From contig NC_062214.1 of assembly GCF_902686445.1 (NCBI RefSeq), positions 45,331,454 through 45,395,453 on the forward strand: a stretch of 64,000 bases of DNA, given 5' to 3'. The position numbers and the translations under genes are program-made. Of the stretch, positions 57,296 to 64,000 are shown piece by piece (position 1 is the stretch's first letter; every line of letters starts with the position of its first letter). Under the pieces are notes generated by a model, which was not told the origin of the DNA, made no database searches, and saw only the letters and a program-made list of their open reading frames with translations. The DNA is from Sciurus carolinensis (Eukaryota > Chordata > Mammalia > Rodentia > Sciuridae).

Positions 57296-57740
57296 TGTGT
57301 TGGGTTTTTGTCACTGTGATAAATACCCGAGGAAAAAAACTTAGAGGAGGGAAAGATTTATTATGGTTCGTGGTTTTAAAGATTTAAGTCCATGGTCACA
57401 TGGTTCCAAGGCAGAAACATCATGGCAGAAGGCTGTTTCAGAGGAAAACTGTTCAACCCATACAGCCATGAAACAGAAAGAGAAGAAGGGGCCAGAGAGA
57501 AGATGTAGTCCCAAAGGCACACACCCCAAGGACCTTCTCATTCAACTGGGTCCTGCCTTCCACAGCCACTACCATTTCCCAGTAGTCCATTCAGTTATCA
57601 ATGGACAAATCCATCAATATGGTCAGAGTCTTCAGGATCCAATCACTTCCCAAACGCCCTCCCTCTCAACATTGCTGCATCAGGGACCAAGTCTTCAATA
57701 CATAAGTCTTTGGGGAGCATTCCACATCCAAATCATAACA
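57296..57740 (-). repeat. MaLR/MST-like solo LTR, antisense
   Basis: Minus strand: 'TGTTATGATTTGGATGTGGA', 'atgctccccaaagacttatg', 'aagtgattggatcctgaaga' and 'catggctgtatgggttgaac', ending 'atttatcacagtgacaaaaa'. The 148-residue plus-strand frame (57363-57809) has no domain. Confidence 0.8.
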
Positions 57741-57884
57741 AGGAATCTTTGCCTCTGTGGTCTCTGTGATCACTGCAAAGGAATTGCTGGTCCCTGTGGA
57801 TGGGTTTAGTCCAGTCAGTTAGGCTTCTATTTCCTCTTTGAAATCTGCTACAGTAGGTAACATTTACAATTTTACAATGTATAC

Positions 57885-58028
57885 ATATACACATACACAC
57901 ACACGTGTGTATGTGTGTATATAGATACGCATATATTTATGCATATATATACACATGTGCACATATATGTATATAAATATACGTATATATTTATACACAC
58001 ATATACATATATTTATGCACACACACAG
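57885..58028 (+). repeat. Interrupted (CA)n/(TA)n/(TG)n microsatellite
   Basis: About 140 bp of alternating purine-pyrimidine sequence (ACAC, GTGT and TATA stretches). Confidence 0.9.
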
Positions 58029-58985
58029 ACTTGAGCAATACCTGATGTAACTCAGATCTGGCTTTTCTTGTGGCATAATCTTCAAAATTCACTCTTTGGG
58101 GACCCAGGGGTGGAGTTCTGCATTCAAGTGCTCTGCCCACCAGTCAGGGCATTGGCAGCACCTGTTACAGCTTTGCTGTGGATATGCAAGAAGGGATGCC
58201 CATCATAAGCTGCCACTTTTCCATCTTGAGGATGTGTCACCAGAGATCCTTGAATGAAGCAGCAAATATTTTAGCTATGTATCATGAAATGCTTTGTTAC
58301 ATGGAATGACGGATTACTGCAGAACATTAGACTAATCCCTTGCAACCTTCTAATTTGAAAGTCTACAATGGAATTTAAGCAGTTGGATGCAAAGTAGTTT
58401 AACAGTGGGAAAGAGCTTTAAATGGTCCAATTTCTTAGAAGATATTTTATATCAAAACTTGCATAATTTGGACTTCTGAGCCTGCTCTACTCCAAAAATG
58501 AAGGGTGGATTTTGCCAAGTCCTTGCACTAGTACATAGATTCTTTCTTAGACCTCAACTAAATGCCTCTGAATCTGCACATTTTTCTGCCTTTCAAAGTT
58601 TTATCATCTTCCAATGTTTTACTTGCTTGTCCCATCTCCTGCCTACAACCAGCAGACTGATAAACTACTTATATCAATCTGAGTAGTTTCTCATTTTGCA
58701 GGCTGAATCACTTCAACAATATCAACCTCCCTAGGTTGGTTAGTGGATGACACATTTCTTTGTTTAGGAAGCCTTATTGAGTACATCTGTGTGACCTACA
58801 TGAGGGTACTCAGCAACCATGGAGTAGATATTTTACTGCACTATCCCAATGTCAAATATTCACAAACAGCCTTAATTTATCCTAGAAAATGCAAAATTAT
58901 TTTCTTGCTCCAAGATTAACTCTTCCAATTGGAAGTGACCCTGACATACTTTATCGAGCCAAGTTTCCTAAATTTAATTTAGGAA
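58029..58985. other. No feature recognised
   Basis: No supported gene or named repeat. Confidence 0.4.
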
Positions 58986-58989
58986 ATTA

Positions 58990-59304
58990 TTGAGAAACAT
59001 TTCATATGATTATTTTCACTTTTAAAAATATTTGTATGATTCCAAAGTCAAATTTATAAAATAAAGTATATCCAAAGATTTCTGTTTCTTCCCATGATCC
59101 CTTCACTCTCTTCTTCCCCTTCTCCTACAAGTAACCTTCAAATTTCTTATTTACCCTTCCATTTAAAAAATATAAGGGAAATGGTATAAGTGTTTGTATC
59201 CCCCATTGTCTTGGATAAATGCTAACAAATTCTCTTTCTACCTTGCTTTTCTCATTTACTGATGAATCTTAGAGACTTCTCCAAGGTGGTGAGGGTAGAC
59301 ATTT
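58990..59304 (-). mobile_element. Very old L1M fragment, antisense (outer host)
   Basis: 'ttgtatgattccaaagtcaa', 'ccttcaaatttcttatttac' and 'tgatgaatcttagagacttc' match antisense L1M 3' sequence. The continuation is at 59975-60245, on the far side of an MLT2 LTR. Confidence 0.5.
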
Positions 59305-59373
59305 CTATTCACTAGTGTTCTCCAGTGAAACAGAATCAATTGGACATAGGAGAAAAAGAGAGGTGAGGATGGG

Positions 59374-59374
<1 letters not shown>

Positions 59375-59420
<46 letters not shown>
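59375..59420 (+). repeat. (GA)n microsatellite
   Basis: About 22 GA units inside the MLT2 LTR. Confidence 0.95.
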
Positions 59421-59424
<4 letters not shown>

Positions 59425-59639
59425 ATTTGTTATAAGGAATATCTCATGCAATTACAGATGCTAACAAGTCCCTAGATCAGCAAACTGGAGACTCAGAAGG
59501 CTGGCACACTTGAGACCCACAAAGAACTAGTGTTTCAAATTGAGTTCAAAGGCAGAAAAAAACTGATGTCTCAGGTCAAAGGCAGTTAGGCAGGAGGAAA
59601 TCTTTCTTATTTGAAGAGAGCCAGTCTTTATTTTTCTTT

Positions 59640-59748
59640 CTTTCTTATTTTTTCTTTTTCTTTTTGGGCAGTTCTTGGAATCAAATCCAGGGTCTTGTAC
59701 ACGCTAGGAAAGTGCTCTACTACTAAGCTACATCCCCAACACCCTGAG
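59640..59748 (-). repeat. ID SINE, antisense, inserted in MLT2
   Basis: T-rich tail complement, then 'ttggaatcaaatccagggtc', 'gtacacgctaggaaagtgct' and 'actaagctacatccccaac'. Confidence 0.8.
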
Positions 59749-59974
59749 TCAACCTTTCTGTTCTATTCCGTCATCCAATTAACTGATTGGATGAGGTCCA
59801 CCCCATTAGAGAGGGAAATATGCTTTACTCAGTCTGCTAAATGAAATGTTAAAGTCAAACAAAACCACCCTCAGAAAAACACCCAGAATAACGTGTTTAT
59901 TCCAAACCAAATATCTGGGCATCCCATGACCTGATCAAGTTGTCACATAAAATTAACCATCATAATGTTCTTTA

Positions 59975-60245
59975 CTCCTTTTAGCAACTCCAATGTATGG
60001 GTGTACTGAAGTTTATTAAACTCCCATTGATGGATATTTGATTATTTATAATCTTTTGTTATCATGAATAATAAATAACCTTGCATATACATGTTCTGTT
60101 TCTTCGCCACTGTACTGGAGGGATGGCTTCCTAGGAATGACATTGCATGGCCAAAGGGTAAATGTATCTGTACTTGTCCTTTCTTAGGGGCTGGCTATAG
60201 CATTTCCCATTCTACCAACAGTGTCTGAAAGCACTTGTTCCCTTG
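59975..60245 (-). mobile_element. Very old L1M fragment, antisense, continuation
   Basis: 'aatgtatgggtgtactgaag', 'tttattaaactcccattgat', 'taataaataaccttgcatat' and 'ggaatgacattgcatggcca' match the antisense L1M 3' region and pick up where 59304 stops. Confidence 0.6.
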
Positions 60246-61320
60246 GGAAACAGGTGTTTAGTGTTGTTCAAGGATAGCACAGTTGGCTGTTGGCTGTGAA
60301 GATTGGTCCAGGGCCATGCTGGTCAATGAGAGGAATCAGTGGGAGTTTTTGTGAAATTGTTAAGACAGAGAAGATATCTCCCCTGGGGTTGGCTCAGTTA
60401 ACTGTTGTAAGCTACCATATGGAGACATCCTAGCTAAGAATGACACCAACAAAACAGGAGAAAGATGGAACAAAGAGACAAAAAGAGAACAATGATATAG
60501 ATTCCTCTTGGATTGATGGAGCCCCTGAATTCATCTGATCCTGAAACAGAGGCTAATCCTAAATTTTTGAAAGTAAAAATCCAGTTCTTAAAATTTCAGT
60601 TTGGATGTGTCTTTTTTGCAAGCACAAGAGCCTTACCCAATGCAACATCTGGCATGAAACCTGATTTCTGCCTTTAAGGATTTATATACAATTGCAACAA
60701 AAGACAGGGCCAATACATGAAAAAGCAATAAGGGAACAACACAGCCGTATCAAGTGCTGCATTTTATGTTATAGACAATGAGTCCCATGAGTCCTTCAGA
60801 ATTCAGAGAAGAGGTCATGAAAGTGGAGGGGAATAAATTGAACCTTGAAGTGATAGAATTTGGGTAGATAGGACATCAAATAGCTCCACAGTCCCTTTCC
60901 TGCAATTTGAAGTCTTAAATATTCTGAGAAACAAAAGTTATTGTAGGGTTGGGGCAAACTTGTGTATAATGTGTAGATGCTGCAATTTTAAACCCTTCTA
61001 TTAGAGGATGTGGTCACAAATTTGAGCAAGGCTGGCAGATCACATACAGTCCATGCTGTATATTACCCTTCCAAAATCTGAACTGTTTGAATTTTTAAAA
61101 ACATTTTATCTTAAGGACTTTGCCTAAGAGACCATGCATCTGTCACTCACATTTCAGGGAAATGAAGGGATATAATTACTGAGGCCCAGATACTGGGAGG
61201 TGTCAGATAACACCATAGGCACTACCTGAAAGATACCTGTGCTATGGGCCACTGGAGGAAAAACGGTGACATCTTAAGTACTTTAGATATATAAACTTTC
61301 TAAGTTCTTTATAAACTCTC
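60246..61320. other. No feature recognised
   Basis: No supported gene or named repeat. Confidence 0.4.
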
Positions 61321-61329
61321 TTAATATTT

Positions 61330-61640
61330 ACCTCAAATATAATCCAGGATAAAAATCATATGATCATTTCAATAGATGCAGAAAAAAAACTTCAACAAAA
61401 TTTAACATCTCTTTGTGATAAAAGCCCTGAAGAAACTAGGCAGAGGAGGATCTTACCTTAACATCATAAAGGCTATATACAACAAACCCATGGCCAACAT
61501 CATAATGAATGAGGTGGGTGGGGGACTAAAATCAGGAAAGAGTCCAAGATACTCATTCTCACCTTTCCTATTCAACAGAGTCCGTGAAATTTTAACCTGA
61601 GCAATGAGGTGAGAGATCCTGACTAAAAATGACACCAGAG
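61330..61640 (+). mobile_element. Old L1 fragment, RT region
   Basis: A sense L1 ORF2 piece with 'catatgatcatttcaataga' and 'gatgcagaaaaaaaacttca' (the DAEKAFD region), then a frame reading SYLNIIKAIYNKPMANIIMN at about 61455. Diverged and truncated at both ends. The younger L1 was inserted at its 3' edge. Confidence 0.8.
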
Positions 61641-63190
61641 TTTCAAGATGGCGGACTAGGGGGCGGCTGCATTTCACGTTGCTCCAGGACGAAAGATTCA
61701 AAAGAGGAGATAGTGAGAGACTTGGGACCAACTCAAAGCCGCTGGGTGAGTCTCTCCCATTGGAGAGGCGTCCCGGATGGGGCGGTAGCCCCGGAACGCA
61801 GGGAACTTTGTGAAGTAGAGTTGCTTGGCGAGATGCCCCTCCCCCCGCTGGAGCGGTAAACACGGACAACTGGGATCATCGTAGAGGAGGCGGCTCAGCA
61901 CAACGCTTGGACTCGCAGCAACCACTGGGGCTCCGGGCGGCTGCCTGAGGAGGAGCTGCGTGGCGAGCTGTTTAGACCCAGAACGACCTCTTCTGAACAC
62001 CGGGGGGTTGCCCGGAGGAAGAGGAGAAGTGCGGTGGGTCGCTTGACCTAGGAGTGACTGCAGCAGAGCCACAGGCGGTTGCCAGAGGAGGAGCTGCATG
62101 GCGAGCTGTTTGAACTCAGAGCGAGTGCTCCTGAATACCAGTGGCCTGCCTGGAGGAGGAGCACGGCGGGTCGCTTGGTCTAGGAGTGACTGCATCAGAG
62201 CCACAGGCGGTTGCCAGAGGAGGAGGCGAGTGGTGAGTTGATTGGACTAAAAGCGACCGCTCCTGAACACTGCCTGGAGGAGGAGCGTGGTGGGTCACTT
62301 GGTCTCGAAGCCACCGCTCCTGAACACCCAGGGGGCTACCCCGAGGAGGAGGAGGAGGAACAGGGCGGGTCAATTGGACTTGGAGTGACTGCCTAGGGCT
62401 ATGGGGGGTTGGCGGGAGGAGGAGACGCCAAGTGAGTTGCTTGGACTCCTAGTGACTGTGTCGGAAACCCGGCCGCTGTCTGGAGGAGGAGGTGTGTGGA
62501 GGGTCTCTGGGTCTCGGAGCTATTGTACGGGGTTCCAGGTGGCGGCTCAGAGGAGGGGCCGCATAGTCAGGCGATTAGGTGCAGAGCAGGGTCCCAGGAG
62601 CTAGGTGGCTTCTTGCTGGAAGAGCCCCACAGAGACACGCCTAGGGGCGGAGTGAAGTTTCCAGGACTGCGGGCAGATTCTCTGGGAGAGGCAGCCTAAG
62701 GAGACTCGCCTGCGAAGGGTGAGGCTCCCAGGCCCAGGAGGTAGGTCTGGGTCCCTGGGAACGTTGCAGAGGAAGGCAGCCCAGCCCAGGTGGTAGTTGT
62801 AGATTGAGGGGAACCTCTAGGAGGGGAACTGACCAGCGAGACGTCTCCACCGAGTCAGTCTTCCCTGCCGGGTGAGGTTTTCCCACGGGGACGGTAAAAC
62901 CAGAGACACAGGCACAAACAGGACTTGCCTCAGCCCGCAGCCTAGTTCCCCGCTGGATGACCATTGGTCAACAAGTGGAGGCATCCCTGCCCACTAGCAG
63001 GGAATATACCCCACCTGAGGGTCACCACCCCTAGAGAGGCAGCTTCTTCGTGGAACTCCACATTATCAACTTCCTCTAAGACTTCAGGCTACTGAAGGAT
63101 AAGAGGGGATATACTAGCAATCCTCAGGGACATTATAAGTCGATAGAGGAAATCTGCAATATCTTAATGACCCACTGATTCCTGAACAAT
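61641..63190 (+). promoter_or_regulatory. L1 5' UTR / internal promoter, second copy
   Basis: About 1.55 kb of GC-rich sequence, about 150 bp shorter than in the first copy. A YY1-type site lies at 61644-61654. Tandem units start near 61949, 62011, 62084, 62152, 62217, 62277, 62344, 62414, 62481 and 62551. One A+B pair present in the first copy is absent. Confidence 0.8.
61644..61654 (+). promoter_or_regulatory. YY1-type initiator site
   Basis: CAAGATGGCGG, at the 5' tip of the element. Confidence 0.7.
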
Positions 63191-64000
63191 ATGAGAAAAC
63201 AAGGGAAGAAAATGCCCCAAACAAATCTAGATGTTACATCAATAAAATCCAACGACAGCATGGCAGAAGAAATGACAGAAAGGGAGGTCAGAATGTACAT
63301 AATTAAAATGATAAGGGAAGCAAACGATGAGATGAAAGAGCAAATGCAGGCATTGAATGATCGCACCAATCGACAGTTAACAGAGCAAATTCAGGAAGCA
63401 AAAGATCATTTCAATAAAGAGTTAGAGATATTGAAAAAAACAAACAAACAAATCCTTGAAATGAAGGAAACAATAAACCAAATTAAGAACTCCATAGAAA
63501 GCATAACCAATAGGATAGAACAGCTGGAAGACAGAACTTCAGATATTGAAGACAAAATATTTAACCTCGAAAACAAAGTTGAACAAACAGAGAAGATGGT
63601 AAGAAATCATGAACAGAATCTGCAAGAACTATGGGATATCATGAAAAGACCAAATTTGAGAATTATTGGGATTGAGGAAGGCTTAGAGAAACAAACCAAA
63701 GGAATGAATAATCTATTCAATGAAATAATATCAGAAAATTTCCCAAATCTGAAGAATGAAATGGAAAATCAAGTCCAAGAGGCTTATAGGACTCCAAATA
63801 CACAAAATTACAACAGACCCACACCAAGGCACATTATAATGAAAATACCTAACATACAAAATAAAGACAGAATTTTAAAGACTGTGAGAGAAAAGAACCA
63901 AATTACATTCAGGGGGAAACCAATACGGATATCAGCAGATTTTTCAATCCAGACCCTAAAAGCTAGAAGGGCCTGGAACAACATTTTTCAAGCTCTGAAA
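63191..64000 (+). CDS. L1 ORF1 protein, partial (open to window end)
   Basis: From the Met at 63191 (MRKQGKKMPQ) the frame is open for all 270 codons to the last base of the window. It covers the N-terminal segment, the coiled coil and RRM-like domain and enters the C-terminal domain (..RRAWNNIFQALK). It matches the ORF1 at 32834-33847 almost residue for residue. Visible differences include F-to-V at about residue 35 and NQTE against TNKQ after the ELEILKK segment. Its stop would fall about 200 bases beyond the window if it has the same length. Confidence 0.95.
   Translation, partial: MRKQGKKMPQTNLDVTSIKSNDSMAEEMTEREVRMYIIKMIREANDEMKEQMQALNDRTNRQLTEQIQEAKDHFNKELEILKKTNKQILEMKETINQIKNSIESITNRIEQLEDRTSDIEDKIFNLENKVEQTEKMVRNHEQNLQELWDIMKRPNLRIIGIEEGLEKQTKGMNNLFNEIISENFPNLKNEMENQVQEAYRTPNTQNYNRPTPRHIIMKIPNIQNKDRILKTVREKNQITFRGKPIRISADFSIQTLKARRAWNNIFQALK

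Larger units (their letters stand above)
59305..59970 (-). repeat. MLT2-type ERVL LTR, antisense, with ID insertion
   Basis: Complement of MLT2: 'gttctccagtgaaacagaat', a (GA)n run, 'ggaatatctcatgcaattac', 'ggtcaaaggcagttaggcag' (then the ID at 59640-59748), 'ttctattccgtcatccaatt', 'ttactcagtctgctaaatga', 'aaaacacccagaataacgtg' and 'cacataaaattaaccatca'. Confidence 0.8.
61641..64000 (+). mobile_element. Second young L1 LINE, 5' part, continues past the window
   Basis: It begins with CAAGATGGCGGACTAGGGGG, the same start as the full-length copy, and is collinear with it through the 5' UTR (61641-63190) and ORF1. It has an intact 5' end and no breaks in the ORF1 seen here, so it is probably another full-length insertion. 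ORF2 and any target duplication lie outside the window. Confidence 0.95.

Noticed and set aside
57363..57809. 148-residue plus-strand frame
   Set aside because: It lies almost entirely in an antisense MaLR LTR and has no known domain.
63133..63369. 78-residue hydrophobic minus-strand frame, also seen at 33669-33905
   Set aside because: It is antisense to L1 ORF1 in both copies, so its conservation is explained by the sense protein.
1..64000. CRISPR arrays, bacterial operons, riboswitches or plasmid features
   Set aside because: The sequence is mammalian genomic DNA; the tandem arrays found are L1 promoter units and microsatellites.

Overview
This window looks like about 64 kb of nuclear DNA from a sciuromorph rodent, most likely a squirrel or marmot. 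I found no functional host protein-coding gene. The lineage call rests on the SINEs: tRNA-derived ID elements, 7SL B1 units fused to ID units (the B1-dID architecture), young rodent-type L1 copies and many MaLR-type LTRs. Older repeats shared by placental mammals (MIR, L2, MER5, MER20, Tigger, MLT1, MLT2) are also present. The species was not determined by any search.

Layout. 1-8.4 kb: MIR, an L2 copy split by another repeat, an L1 3' end, and a processed pseudogene of RUSC1 (about 4.6-6.1 kb). 8.4-10.4 kb: an L1 tail carrying an inserted SINE and an inserted LTR. 10.4-28 kb: LTRs of both orientations, B1-dID SINEs, an L2 3' end, two extremely 5'-truncated L1 insertions and a long old L1. 28.1-35.9 kb: a three-deep nest, in which a full-length young L1 (minus strand, 17-bp target duplication) sits in a MaLR LTR, which sits in an MLT1 LTR. 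36-42 kb: old L1, a Tigger DNA transposon and an intact-looking ID SINE. 42.8-50.7 kb: a complete but decayed endogenous retrovirus (two LTRs, 5-bp target duplication, tRNA-Phe-type primer site, minus strand) inside a MaLR LTR. The retrovirus itself carries a U6 snRNA/L1 chimeric retrocopy. 51-61 kb: MER20, MIR, MLT2, LTRs and microsatellites. 61.6 kb to the end: the 5' half of a second young L1 on the plus strand, whose ORF1 is open to the window edge.

No genes act together here. The only protein-coding frames with recognisable domains are L1 ORF1 and ORF2 and the relics of RUSC1 and of the retrovirus. The most informative signals are the tandem repeats of about 66 bp in the L1 5' UTR, which differ between the two copies by one two-unit block and keep an antisense frame open; the U6/L1 chimera; the retrovirus with its primer site; and the nested insertions, which give a relative insertion chronology. 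Repeat family names are from memory of consensus sequences, and most boundaries are good to roughly 5-20 bases.
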